Shown here piece by piece: positions 23,329 through 33,173 of a stretch of 42,954 bases of DNA. Each line of letters starts with the position of its first letter. Position 1 is the stretch's first letter. The DNA lies in NCBI GenBank assembly GCA_016936435.1, contig JAFGXX010000235.1:1-42954 (forward strand), in the 5' to 3' direction. A program made the position numbers and the translations under genes. This stretch comes from Bacteroidales bacterium (GTDB taxonomy: Bacteria; Bacteroidota; Bacteroidia; Bacteroidales; VadinHA17). Under the pieces are notes generated by a model, which worked only from the letters and a program-made list of their open reading frames with translations, was not told where the DNA came from and did not search any database.

Positions 23329-24723
23329 CTATTTATTCTTGATTACCTGGGCCACCATTTCACCTTCTGTTACGAGATCATTCCCTACAAAGGCTTGTCC
23401 ATACATCATTACTATTCCTCTGCGAATGGGCTCTATCATTTCCATTTTAAGAATAATGGTATCGCCGGGTACTACTTTATGCTTGAATTTGAGCTTGTCA
23501 ATTTTCAGGAAGTAAGTCGAATATTTCGCGGGTTCTTCCACATCATTCAGCACCAGCAGTCCTCCGCATTGGGCAAGAGCTTCAACGATAAGCACCCCTG
23601 GCATAACCGGTTCGTCGGGGAAATGTCCCTGGAAAAATGGTTCGTTGAAGGTTACATTTTTTATTCCAACGACGGTTGTTTCGTCAAGGTGGATAACCTT
23701 ATCGACCAGGAGGAAGGGTGATCTGTGCGGCAGTTTCTTTTTTATATCCTCAAGAGTCATGACAGGTTTTATCGTCGGGTCATAAACCGGGATATTATGT
23801 TTTGAAAGAGTTTTTTTCATCTCCTGCCTCATCATCCTGGCAAGGCGGGTGTTGGCATAATGTCCGGGCCGGGTTGCAACAACCTTACCCTTAATGGGAT
23901 GGCCTACGAGTGCAAGATCACCCATAAGGTCGAGAAGCTTATGCCGGGCAGGCTCATTGGGATATCTCAGTTCAGTATTGTTGAGGATACCGGCGGTATG
24001 CTTGCTGATGCCGGGTCGGTTGAATAATTTTGCTATCCTGTCTATTTCAGCCTGTTCAACTTCGCGCTCAAGAATTACAACGGCATTATCGAGATCACCA
24101 CCTTTTATCAATCCCATTTTATTAAGAGGCTCCAGTTCATGGAAGAACACAAAAGTACGACTGTCGGCAATCTCCTCTTCAAACTCCTTCACAGTATCCA
24201 GTATGGCATACTGGTTCCCGAGTATCCTGGAATTATAGTCTATAAGGACATTTATACTGAAGTGATCATCGGGATACACAATAAGGTCGACACCATGCTC
24301 TTCGTCGGAATAGACAAGTTTTTGTTTTACGACAAAATAATTCCTCTCTTCTTTAAGTTCGGTGATCCCTGCACTTTTTATGGCATCCACAAAAGCTCTT
24401 GAAGCTCCTCCCATAATCGGTGCCTCGGGAGCATCGAGCTCTATCAGGGCATTATCGACCTGCATCCCGTGCAGTGCAGCAAGAGCATGTTCAATCGTTG
24501 AAACTGAGGCGTTGTTCTGAACCAGTGTCGTCCCTCTTGAAGTGTCGGTAACATGCTCGGCCAGTGCGTCGATTACCGGCTTCCCGGGAAGATCGGTTCT
24601 GCAAAACTTATATCCATGATTCGCAGGAGCAGGCTTGAAAGTTATTTTGACGTTTAATCCCGTATGAAGGCCTTTACCACTCAGGCTTACTTCTTTGGCC
24701 AATGTCCTTTGCTTTTCACTCAT
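23329..24723 (-). CDS. lpxC/fabZ: bifunctional UDP-3-O-acyl-N-acetylglucosamine deacetylase / 3-hydroxyacyl-ACP dehydratase (LpxC-FabZ fusion)
   Basis: ORF 464 aa: N-terminal LpxC (SLSGKGLHTGLNVKITFKPAP, STIEHALAALHGMQVDNALIELD, HKLLDLMGDLALVG) and C-terminal FabZ (LPHRSPFLLVDKV, GHFPDEPVMPGVLIVEALAQ). Confidence 0.96.
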   Translation of the reverse strand: MSEKQRTLAKEVSLSGKGLHTGLNVKITFKPAPANHGYKFCRTDLPGKPVIDALAEHVTDTSRGTTLVQNNASVSTIEHALAALHGMQVDNALIELDAPEAPIMGGASRAFVDAIKSAGITELKEERNYFVVKQKLVYSDEEHGVDLIVYPDDHFSINVLIDYNSRILGNQYAILDTVKEFEEEIADSRTFVFFHELEPLNKMGLIKGGDLDNAVVILEREVEQAEIDRIAKLFNRPGISKHTAGILNNTELRYPNEPARHKLLDLMGDLALVGHPIKGKVVATRPGHYANTRLARMMRQEMKKTLSKHNIPVYDPTIKPVMTLEDIKKKLPHRSPFLLVDKVIHLDETTVVGIKNVTFNEPFFQGHFPDEPVMPGVLIVEALAQCGGLLVLNDVEEPAKYSTYFLKIDKLKFKHKVVPGDTIILKMEMIEPIRRGIVMMYGQAFVGNDLVTEGEMVAQVIKNK

Positions 24724-24842
24724 TATCTGTTTTATCTGATTAAACCGGGTACAAAAAAAATAAAAAAAATTCGAACAAACTAAAAAATTGCCGTATAACT
24801 ATATTAATACCAGCTGATTTAGTTTAGACTATTATCTTATCA

Positions 24843-25880
24843 TTAAGGTTCTGCCTGTTTACGCAAATCTCTTTCAAGATTGTCCACCTGTACCTTAAGG
24901 TCGGGCAATTTCCTGAAAATCACTGAAGATCTCAGAAAATCCTTGTGGTCTATTGCGGGCAGGCCCAGTAGAATTGAATTATCTTTTTTTACATCTCCTG
25001 CCACTCCTGCCTTGGCACCTATTTTTGTTCCGTCGGCTATCCTCAGGTGTCCGGCTATCCCAACCTGACCTGCAAACATACAGTTCTTTCCCACCTTGGT
25101 TGAACCGGCAATTCCTGTTTGTCCGGCCATAACGGTATTTTCTCCGATCTCCACGTTATGGCCTATCTGGATAAGATTATCGAGCTTGACTCCTTTTCTG
25201 ATAATGGTGGAACCTACTGTGGCCCTGTCGATAGCGACATTTGCTCCTATCTCAACATGATCTTCAATAACGACATTCCCCAGCTGAGGAATCTTCATGA
25301 ATTCAGTCTCCGACTGAGGGGCAAATCCAAAACCGTCGCTGCCGATAACCGAGCCTGCATGAATTGTACAACCTTCACCTACGACACATTCATGATATAT
25401 GGTAACACCCGGGTTTATTGTGCAGCTCTTGCCTATCCTTGAATTATCACCTATATAAACATGTGGATATACGGAGCAGTCATCGCCTATGCTGCAGTTA
25501 TCTCCTATATATGTGTAGGCACCTATATATACATCGGCTCCTATTGTGGCTGTGGGTTCGATTACAGCCGTAGGATGTATGCCTTTTTTTCTCGGACGTG
25601 CCTGATCGACAAGCCTGAGAAGCGATGCAAAGGCATCGTATGCATTGTCGACACGTATGAGTGTGGCTTCTATCTTTGCTGAGGGAACAAATGACCGGTT
25701 CACCAGGACCACCGACGAAAGGGTGGAGTATATGTAATGCTCATATTTGGGATTTGCCAGGAACGAAAGAGCGCCCTTATGGCCTTCCTCTATCCTGGCG
25801 ATGGTGTTCACTACGGTTTCAGGATCTCCTTCAATTTCACCTTTAAGAAATCCTGCGATTGCTGATGCTTTAAATTCCAT
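24843..25880 (-). CDS. lpxD: UDP-3-O-(3-hydroxymyristoyl)glucosamine N-acyltransferase
   Basis: ORF 345 aa hexapeptide repeats with [46 protein letters not shown]. Confidence 0.95.
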   Translation of the reverse strand: MEFKASAIAGFLKGEIEGDPETVVNTIARIEEGHKGALSFLANPKYEHYIYSTLSSVVLVNRSFVPSAKIEATLIRVDNAYDAFASLLRLVDQARPRKKGIHPTAVIEPTATIGADVYIGAYTYIGDNCSIGDDCSVYPHVYIGDNSRIGKSCTINPGVTIYHECVVGEGCTIHAGSVIGSDGFGFAPQSETEFMKIPQLGNVVIEDHVEIGANVAIDRATVGSTIIRKGVKLDNLIQIGHNVEIGENTVMAGQTGIAGSTKVGKNCMFAGQVGIAGHLRIADGTKIGAKAGVAGDVKKDNSILLGLPAIDHKDFLRSSVIFRKLPDLKVQVDNLERDLRKQAEP

Positions 25881-25895
25881 AATTTCCAGTTGTTG

Positions 25896-27149
25896 TTATC
25901 TGCATTCTTTAGGGTAACAGAGAAAATATTTCGTTATCCGTTCCTGAAGGTACCTTTGTTCAAACATATCGGACACCTCTGCAATGTTGGAGCTTTCTCC
26001 CGATTTGAGAAGTATCTTGACTTCCGGTGCCTCGGGAGCATAAGCCAGGTTGGATATACTGTCGGTGAAAACATAGTATGCGGCCAGTTCCGGGCTGATA
26101 CCCGGCAGAAGGGTTACCCGTTTTTTCAGCTCATTCACTCTTGCACTGTCAAACGGTTCATTTTGTAATTCTATTGCGAAAAGGTTTCTTTTTATCAGCC
26201 GTGTTGAAAGGTCGGAAAGAACCTTGTCGGAATCGTCGCACCAGTATTTGGCGGCAACAAAGATATCAGAGTCGTCGAGTTTTGTAAACTGTGAGGCGAT
26301 TATTGAAGGTGTGAAGATATTCTCTCTCAGAAGATCGACAGGCCCGATCCTGTTGCGGAGGAAAAATTTCAGAGCCGGAGTCGCATACAATTCCTTCCCG
26401 GATAATGAGAGCTCCCTGGCCCTTTTCAGTATGTTAACAAGCAGATGCTCCGAAGCCAGAACAGTTTTATGCATATAGACCTGCCAGTACATAAGCCTGC
26501 GGGCTACAAGAAATTTCTCAACTGAGTATATCCCCTTCTCGTCGACCACCAGCCTGTCGTCGACAACATTGAGCATTCTGATAATACGGTCGGACCCCAC
26601 TGAACCTTCGATAACACCGGTAAAGAAACTGTCCCTTCTCAGATAGTCAAGACGATCCATGTCCATCTGCCCCGAAATGAGCTCATGAAAAAATCTTCTT
26701 TCGTAGCTCCCGCTGAAAATCCGAATGGCAAGGTCAAGCTTACCGCTGAATGATTCATTCATCAGGCGCATCAGAAGCAGTGAAAGGTCCTCATGATTTA
26801 TCCCTTCAATTATGGAATGTTCAAGAGCATGCGAAAAAGGACCATGCCCGGCATCATGGAGCAGTATTGCAATAAAGGCAGCTTCCTCCTCTTCGGGCGA
26901 AATATCTATTTTCTTGCTTCTGAGAGTTCTGACAGCCTGATCCATCAGGTAAAGGGCACCCAGACAATGCTGGAACCTGCTGTGTACTGCCCCGGGATAT
27001 ACGAAGCTTGTCAGTCCCAGTTGCTTAATATGTCGTAGCCTCTGAAACCACTGATGTTCAATGATATCGAAAATAAAGTCGCCCGGAATTCCAATAAAAC
27101 CGTAGACGGGGTCGTTTATAATCTTTCTTTTGTTAGTATTGAATACCAC
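25896..27149 (-). CDS. HD domain-containing phosphohydrolase (dNTPase-like)
   Basis: ORF 417 aa (GTG start at 27149): IIEHQWFQRLRHIKQLGLTSFVYPGAVHSRFQHCLGALYL, LLHDAGHGPFSHALEHS, MDMDRLDYLRRDSFFTG. Confidence 0.92.
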   Translation of the reverse strand: MVFNTNKRKIINDPVYGFIGIPGDFIFDIIEHQWFQRLRHIKQLGLTSFVYPGAVHSRFQHCLGALYLMDQAVRTLRSKKIDISPEEEEAAFIAILLHDAGHGPFSHALEHSIIEGINHEDLSLLLMRLMNESFSGKLDLAIRIFSGSYERRFFHELISGQMDMDRLDYLRRDSFFTGVIEGSVGSDRIIRMLNVVDDRLVVDEKGIYSVEKFLVARRLMYWQVYMHKTVLASEHLLVNILKRARELSLSGKELYATPALKFFLRNRIGPVDLLRENIFTPSIIASQFTKLDDSDIFVAAKYWCDDSDKVLSDLSTRLIKRNLFAIELQNEPFDSARVNELKKRVTLLPGISPELAAYYVFTDSISNLAYAPEAPEVKILLKSGESSNIAEVSDMFEQRYLQERITKYFLCYPKECR

Positions 27150-27274
27150 CCCCTGAAATTATTAAGATACAAAATTAGGAATTTGTTTTTAATAAAATTA
27201 AATGCAACATTTGGAATAAACGTCGTCTTTTATAGGTCAAATGAACATTAAGAATCCTTGTCAAAACGATTCCC

Positions 27275-28168
27275 ATGAAAATTGAGATCAGGGGCCTGAA
27301 TAAAATATACCCTAACGGCAACCAGGCTTTGAAAGATATTAACCTCGAACTGGAAAACGGCATGTTCGGGTTGCTCGGACCAAACGGAGCCGGGAAATCG
27401 AGTCTTATGAGAATACTTGTAACCCTTATGAAACCTTCATCGGGCGTCGTTCTTATCGACGGGAAGGATATTCAGAAACACAGGAAGGAACTTCGCAGTA
27501 TTCTCGGTTATCTCCCGCAGGATTTCAGATTTTTCTCAGCGCTGAAAACATGGGAATTTCTCGATTACTCAGGCTCTCTTGCAGGCCTCAGGAACAGAAG
27601 GGAGAGGCTTGCCGAGGTCGACAGGCTCCTCGACCAGGTCGGACTGCTGGAAGTACGTGACCGTAAGGCCAACCGACTGTCGGGCGGAATGAAAAGAAGG
27701 CTCGGTATTGCACAGGCCCTCATCGGAAACCCCCGGATAATAGTTGTGGACGAACCGACAACAGGGCTCGACCCCGATGAAAGGATAAGATTCAGAAATA
27801 TCCTTTCTCAACTGAGCCAGAATGACGTGATAATAATACTTTCGACACATATCGTCGGCGACATATCATCAACCTGTCAGAGCATGGCTCTCCTTAACAG
27901 GGGAGAACTTGTATTTAACGGGCCTCCCGAAGATCTTATCAGGCATGCTGAAGGACATGTCTTCAGAATGAACCTGACTCCCTATGAGTACGACAAGGTA
28001 AAGGAAGAATACAATGTAATATCAACCATACCCGTGGATACAGGCTGGGAGGTGCAGGTAGTATCGGATCACATCCCCGGATATGATAACGTCCTGGTGA
28101 CTCCGAATATCGAACACGCATACGTGTACTATATGGAGCATAAACTGCATGCCGACCTTATAGAATAA
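27275..28168 (+). CDS. ABC transporter ATP-binding protein
   Basis: ORF 297 aa: GLLGPNGAGKSS (Walker A), LSGGMKRRLGIAQ (signature), IIVVDEPTTGLDP (Walker B), ILSTHIVGD (H-loop); C-terminal HAEGHVFRMNLTPYEYD extension. Confidence 0.96.
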   Translation: MKIEIRGLNKIYPNGNQALKDINLELENGMFGLLGPNGAGKSSLMRILVTLMKPSSGVVLIDGKDIQKHRKELRSILGYLPQDFRFFSALKTWEFLDYSGSLAGLRNRRERLAEVDRLLDQVGLLEVRDRKANRLSGGMKRRLGIAQALIGNPRIIVVDEPTTGLDPDERIRFRNILSQLSQNDVIIILSTHIVGDISSTCQSMALLNRGELVFNGPPEDLIRHAEGHVFRMNLTPYEYDKVKEEYNVISTIPVDTGWEVQVVSDHIPGYDNVLVTPNIEHAYVYYMEHKLHADLIE

Positions 28169-28181
28169 GCAACTTACAATC

Positions 28182-31100
28182 ATGACACTCATTCACAATA
28201 TCAGAACGGTGGCCGGGTACGAGGCCACAACCCTGCGAAGAAGCTGGTTTTTCAGGCTCTTCTCAATAAGCGCTCTCGCCATCTTCACCGGGATGAACAT
28301 AGGCATCTTCTCACCTGTGGGTGACGAAGACTGGTCTCTGGTATCATTCACTTCATCGATTCCACATATAAATTTATATCTCCTCAATATTGCACAGTCG
28401 ATAGTTGTGATCTTTCTCGCTGCCGACTTCCTTAAAAGGGATAAGAAGGTAGATACCAACGAGGTACTGTATACAAGGTCGGTGTCGAATTTCGAATATG
28501 TAATGGGCAAAACCTTCGGGATCCTCAGGCTTTTCCTTGGACTCGATATCCTTATCCTGCTTATAGGCCTGGTGATAAACATCATCTCGAAAAGAATGAG
28601 CATTGATCTGATGGCATATCTGTGGTATCTGATAATAATCTGCGTGCCCACGATCATCTTCAGTCTCGGACTTGCATTTATGCTCATGTCTGTTATCAGG
28701 AACCAGGCGATTACTTTTCTTCTTCTCCTGGGCCTGGCTGCTACAAATATGTTCTGGCTGTGGTTTCGCTTCGGTTTTTTATTCGATTATATGGCTTTCG
28801 GCCTTCCTGTTTTCAGATCTGAGGTGGCCGGATTCGGCAATCCGGAACTTATCCTCAATCAGAGATTATTGTATTTCTCTCTTGGGATGATGCTTGTAAT
28901 GGCTACGATCCTGCTCTTTAAGCGTCTTCCCCAGTCGCGCTTACACATGACCATAGCATGGACTTTCCTGGTCATTTTTTCCTTATTAGCCGGAGTATGT
29001 GGATTCAACACATGGAATCTGTATCATAAAGACATTATTTCGAAAAACCTTGTCGTTGAAACAAACAGACAATTTGAGGAAAAAGCCGTTGCAAGTCTTA
29101 TTTCAGCTTTTATTGAATTCCGTCATTTCGGAGATTCCTACGAGGCTGACGCGAAAATAGTATTCGTTAATGACACAAAAGAAGATCTTACTTCCTATAT
29201 ATTTTCGCTAAACCCGGGGCTCACTGTTTCAAAAATAACATCAAAGGAGGGGGATGTTAGTTTTAAAAGGATAAATCATATCATTCAGGTCGACCCTTCA
29301 TATGCCCTCTCGCCGGGCTTCAGCGACAGCCTTACGATATTATATTCAGGTACTATCGACGAATCGTTCTGTTATCCCGACTATATCGAAAATGAAAAGG
29401 AATCACCCTACAGGATCGCTATGGTGAACGTGGATAAGCGGCAGGCCTTCCTCAGCGACAAATATGTGCTCCTCACGCCCGAATCACACTGGTACCCTGT
29501 TCCGGCTCTCAATTATTACCCTTCAAATCCTGCAAGAATAAAAGTTGACTATACTGATTTTACACTTCGCGTCAAATCGGCTACAGGCCTTCAACCGGTG
29601 GCACAGGGGATAAGGACAAACACAGACGGTACTTATCTTTTTACTCCGGAGAAACCACTTACAGGGCTGACACTGGCCATGGGAAATTATCTCTCAGATA
29701 CACTGATTGTCGATTCGCTGAAATTCATCTCCTGGTATTTCCCCGGAAACGATTACTATAAAAAAGACCTGTCGGAACTCAGGGATACGTTAAACCTCCT
29801 GGTAAGGGGTATTATGAGGGAACTTGAAACGAATTTTTCAACAAAGTATCCTTTCCCTACATTCAACCTTGTAGAAGTTCCCGTTCATTTCTATTCTTTC
29901 CCCAGAATGAGCACTCAGACAAGAGCTGAGCTTCAGCCATCTATGGCCCTGCTGCCTGAAAAATTGTCCACTCTTCAGAATGCCGGATTCGGAAAACAGT
30001 TTACCCGACAGAAAAAACGGATGGAAAGGAGTAACCAGGTAATCACCGACAAGGAACTACAGGTAAGACTCTTCAATAATTTCGTACGTAACACCTTCCT
30101 TAACGGCACAAATTTCAGGATCCGGAACGGACAGGCGTTAAACGAACCAACAAGGTATATGCTGGGTCCGAGTTACTATTTCTTCAGAAATAACTTCTAT
30201 TCAACTGAATACCCTGTTATTAACGCCGTTTTCGAATCGCATCTGCAAAAGATAAGCCAACCCGGGCCGGGAGGAGGCGTAAGGGCGATGGCAGGCGGTC
30301 TCTCAGACATTGACAGGGCTAATCTGATACTCAGGCAAGCCAGCTTCAGGGATGTCCTGGCAATGAACCCCGGAAGCGATACTATCAGTGCGGTACTGAC
30401 CGTTAAGGGTGACTATCTCTTCAACCTGCTGCGCGGGAGGGCGGGCATTGAAAAATTCAATGCGTGGTTCAGGAAATATATAGAAGATAATGAATTCAAA
30501 AGGATCGACATTGCTGAAATGAATGAAGAAATAAGCAAAGAGTTCGGATTTGAATTCTATCCATATCTTGACGACTGGTTTAATATTAAAGAACAGCCGG
30601 GATTCATTTTTGAGAAACCTGTCGCCAATGAAATAATTGTCGGCGACAGGGTAAGATATCTTATCACTTTCGTTGTCTCCAATCCTGAAAAGGTGGCGGG
30701 GATGTTCAATGTTGCATTCCGAACGGGAGGACCAGGAGGAGGCCGTGGAGGTGGTCAGATGATGACCGGTGCTTTCCGGGGCGGACCCGGAGGGGGAGGA
30801 AGGGTGGCAGTTACAATATCGATGCAGGGACGGGGAATGGAAGCTTCCGATATTTCCAGGATAGTTGAGGTAGCACCGGGACAGGCAAAACAGATAGGTA
30901 TCATACTCGACGCTCAGCCAAGGGCAATGATGATAAACACTCTTTTTTCACAGAACATCCCCGGAGAAATTAATATTCCCATCACTGAAATAAAAAAATC
31001 AAGGATCGGACCGGAAAACTTTGAGGATAGTGAAACAGAAGTGACTGTACCTTCACGGAATATGAAGGGAGAAATTATCGTTGACAATGAGGATCCCGGA

Positions 31101-31664
31101 TTCGACATGGGAAATAACATCACCGAAGTTCCCCTCAAAAGGATACTGGGAATAAAGAACAGACGACAGGAAGGGTATCAGCAGATCAACATGTTCTGGG
31201 CCCCGGACTTCTGGCAGCCGGTAGTGCAATCGACATACTATGGAAAATATATTCTTTCATCTGTATATACACGTGCCGGAACAGGAGACAAATCTGTTAC
31301 ATGGAAAGCAAAAATCGAGGATCCAGGATACTATGACGTCTATTGCTACATCGGAAAACAAACGGGAGGAAGAGTTATGGTCGGAGTTCAGCGGGCAGGA
31401 CAGAGAGGAGCTCAGGGAGGACCGCCGGCAGGAGGCCCCGACGCAGGAGCTCAGGCTGAACCTCCTTACAAGGATATGCACTACCGGATCTATCACGATG
31501 AGGGAGTTGAAGAGATAACGGTGGATTTTGAAAATGCCGAGGGAGGATGGAACAAACTGGGACAGTATTATCTTTCTCCCGATACTGCAATAGTTGAGCT
31601 TACAAACCAGTCATCCGGAAGGATCGTCCTGGGAGATGCAATAAGGTGGGTTAAAATTAACTGA
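28182..31664 (+). CDS. ABC transporter permease fused to a degenerate M1-aminopeptidase-like extracytoplasmic region and a C-terminal golvesin-like domain
   Basis: ORF 1160 aa: N-terminal hydrophobic permease (about 7 TM segments); M1-like central region (FNLVEVPVHFYSFPRMSTQTRAELQPSMALLP) with no HE dipeptide anywhere, hence no HEXXH; C-terminal YRIYHDEGVEEITVDFENAEGGWNKLGQYYL...GDAIRWVKI. Confidence 0.8.
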   Translation: MTLIHNIRTVAGYEATTLRRSWFFRLFSISALAIFTGMNIGIFSPVGDEDWSLVSFTSSIPHINLYLLNIAQSIVVIFLAADFLKRDKKVDTNEVLYTRSVSNFEYVMGKTFGILRLFLGLDILILLIGLVINIISKRMSIDLMAYLWYLIIICVPTIIFSLGLAFMLMSVIRNQAITFLLLLGLAATNMFWLWFRFGFLFDYMAFGLPVFRSEVAGFGNPELILNQRLLYFSLGMMLVMATILLFKRLPQSRLHMTIAWTFLVIFSLLAGVCGFNTWNLYHKDIISKNLVVETNRQFEEKAVASLISAFIEFRHFGDSYEADAKIVFVNDTKEDLTSYIFSLNPGLTVSKITSKEGDVSFKRINHIIQVDPSYALSPGFSDSLTILYSGTIDESFCYPDYIENEKESPYRIAMVNVDKRQAFLSDKYVLLTPESHWYPVPALNYYPSNPARIKVDYTDFTLRVKSATGLQPVAQGIRTNTDGTYLFTPEKPLTGLTLAMGNYLSDTLIVDSLKFISWYFPGNDYYKKDLSELRDTLNLLVRGIMRELETNFSTKYPFPTFNLVEVPVHFYSFPRMSTQTRAELQPSMALLPEKLSTLQNAGFGKQFTRQKKRMERSNQVITDKELQVRLFNNFVRNTFLNGTNFRIRNGQALNEPTRYMLGPSYYFFRNNFYSTEYPVINAVFESHLQKISQPGPGGGVRAMAGGLSDIDRANLILRQASFRDVLAMNPGSDTISAVLTVKGDYLFNLLRGRAGIEKFNAWFRKYIEDNEFKRIDIAEMNEEISKEFGFEFYPYLDDWFNIKEQPGFIFEKPVANEIIVGDRVRYLITFVVSNPEKVAGMFNVAFRTGGPGGGRGGGQMMTGAFRGGPGGGGRVAVTISMQGRGMEASDISRIVEVAPGQAKQIGIILDAQPRAMMINTLFSQNIPGEINIPITEIKKSRIGPENFEDSETEVTVPSRNMKGEIIVDNEDPGFDMGNNITEVPLKRILGIKNRRQEGYQQINMFWAPDFWQPVVQSTYYGKYILSSVYTRAGTGDKSVTWKAKIEDPGYYDVYCYIGKQTGGRVMVGVQRAGQRGAQGGPPAGGPDAGAQAEPPYKDMHYRIYHDEGVEEITVDFENAEGGWNKLGQYYLSPDTAIVELTNQSSGRIVLGDAIRWVKIN
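30722..30808 (+). repeat. Gly-rich low-complexity coding segment in the permease/M1-like fusion
   Basis: Encodes RTGGPGGGRGGGQMMTGAFRGGPGGGGRV. Confidence 0.85.
31195..31661 (+). other. Golvesin/Xly CBD-like C-terminal domain of the permease fusion (approximate bounds)
   Basis: KIEDPGYYDVYCYIG...HYRIYHDEGVEEITVDFENAEGGWNKLGQYYLSPDTAIVELTNQSSGRIVLGDAIRWV resembles golvesin-type domains. Confidence 0.6.
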
Positions 31665-31675
31665 ATGATATCAAT

Positions 31676-33160
31676 ATGAATAAACTATTCAAAAAATGGA
31701 ACAGACCAATAATTGTCTGTTTAATGATAACGGCAAACCTGCTCAGTGCCTATTCCCAAAAGGCACTTACTCTCGAAGAGGCTCTGCAGATAGCGGAAAA
31801 CAACAGTCCTTCAATGAAAAGAACCAGGCTGAATCTTGTCCGGAGCAGGGAAAACCTGAATGCCCAGAACGCAGCTCTCAAATCACAGTTCTCACTGTCG
31901 GTGAACCCTATCCTCTACAACCAGAACCGTGAATTCAACGACCTGATATCTGAATGGAACTCAACAAGGAGCGTGGAGAGTTTTGGCAATTTCACCATAG
32001 CCCAGCCAATAGTGTTCACCGATGCAGTTCTGTCGCTGACAAACCGTTTCGGATACAAGGATTCATACAGTGAATATACCGACAAAACAACAAAAGGGTT
32101 CAGTAACAGGCTGTCGTTGAACCTCGATCAGCCTCTTTTCACATACAACAGGACGAAGCTGCAGCTCAGGGAGCTTCAACTGGCCCTGGAAAATGCACAG
32201 CTTAACTATGCAATACAGTTGCTGTCTCTTGAGAAAAGTGTGACACAGGCTTTCTACTATGTTTACCAGCAGCAGCAAAGCATGGAGATTTCCAACCAGG
32301 CTTTCCAGAATATGCAAAAGAGCTACGAAGTGTCAAAGGGCAAGGTTGAAGCGGGAATATCAGCACGCGAAGAGATGTTCCAGGCAGAGCTCAACCTTGC
32401 ATCCTCCAGATCGGAATATGAAAACAGCCAGGTATCATTCGAAAACGCCAAGGATGAATTCAAGTTGCTGATAGGAATGAGCCTATACGATGATTTTGCT
32501 GTTCTTCCAAATATTGAAGTTGACACCGTTCAGGTCGACATCGCTTTTGCAATCGACAAGGGACTGGCAAACAGGATGGAACTGAGGCAGAGCCAGATCT
32601 CCATAGAAACATCACAGTTCGACCTTATCCAGACAAAAGCAATGAATGAATTCAAGGGTAGCCTCGGCCTTTCTGTCGGTCTCTTCGGCGATAACGAGAA
32701 GTTCGGAAACGTGTACGAAAGTCCCACCGACAATGAAAGCGTGTCACTTTCGCTTAGCATTCCTCTCTGGGACTGGGGAGAGCGAAAATCAAGGATAAAG
32801 GCAACCGAAGCCAATATTGAATCGGCAAATATTTCATACGAAGAGGAAGAGAATAATATAATACTGGGTATCAGAAAAGTATACAGGAACCTTATAAACC
32901 TGCAGAACCAGATCGAGATCGCAAGACAGAATGTTGTCAATGCCCAGCTTACCTACGACCTCAACCTTGAAAAATATAAAAACGGAGACCTTACTGGCAT
33001 GGATCTCAATATATATCAGAACCAGCTTTCGGAGAAACAACTTTCCTATACCAACTCACTAATTTCCTACAAACTGGAACTGCTGAACCTCAAAATTCAG
33101 ACACTTTACGATTTTGAGACAAAATCGCAGGTAACCCCGGTTAAATCACTTGAAGAATAG
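31676..33160 (+). CDS. TolC family outer membrane efflux protein
   Basis: ORF 494 aa with signal peptide, ALTLEEALQIAENNSPSMKRTRLNL, coiled-coil repeats, SIPLWDWGERKSRIKATEANIE. Confidence 0.94.
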   Translation: MNKLFKKWNRPIIVCLMITANLLSAYSQKALTLEEALQIAENNSPSMKRTRLNLVRSRENLNAQNAALKSQFSLSVNPILYNQNREFNDLISEWNSTRSVESFGNFTIAQPIVFTDAVLSLTNRFGYKDSYSEYTDKTTKGFSNRLSLNLDQPLFTYNRTKLQLRELQLALENAQLNYAIQLLSLEKSVTQAFYYVYQQQQSMEISNQAFQNMQKSYEVSKGKVEAGISAREEMFQAELNLASSRSEYENSQVSFENAKDEFKLLIGMSLYDDFAVLPNIEVDTVQVDIAFAIDKGLANRMELRQSQISIETSQFDLIQTKAMNEFKGSLGLSVGLFGDNEKFGNVYESPTDNESVSLSLSIPLWDWGERKSRIKATEANIESANISYEEEENNIILGIRKVYRNLINLQNQIEIARQNVVNAQLTYDLNLEKYKNGDLTGMDLNIYQNQLSEKQLSYTNSLISYKLELLNLKIQTLYDFETKSQVTPVKSLEE

Positions 33161-33173
33161 AAAATATCAGAAT

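Noticed and set aside
23329-24723. LpxC-FabZ fusion as a novelty
   Set aside because: This fusion is well established in Bacteroidota, so it is annotated but not reported as a finding.
33150-33173. Track start of the adaptor protein at 33150
   Set aside because: ATG at 33174 gives a clean lipoprotein signal peptide (MKKRIILSIALITAIMSC); the upstream start adds MKNRKYQN and overlaps the TolC gene.
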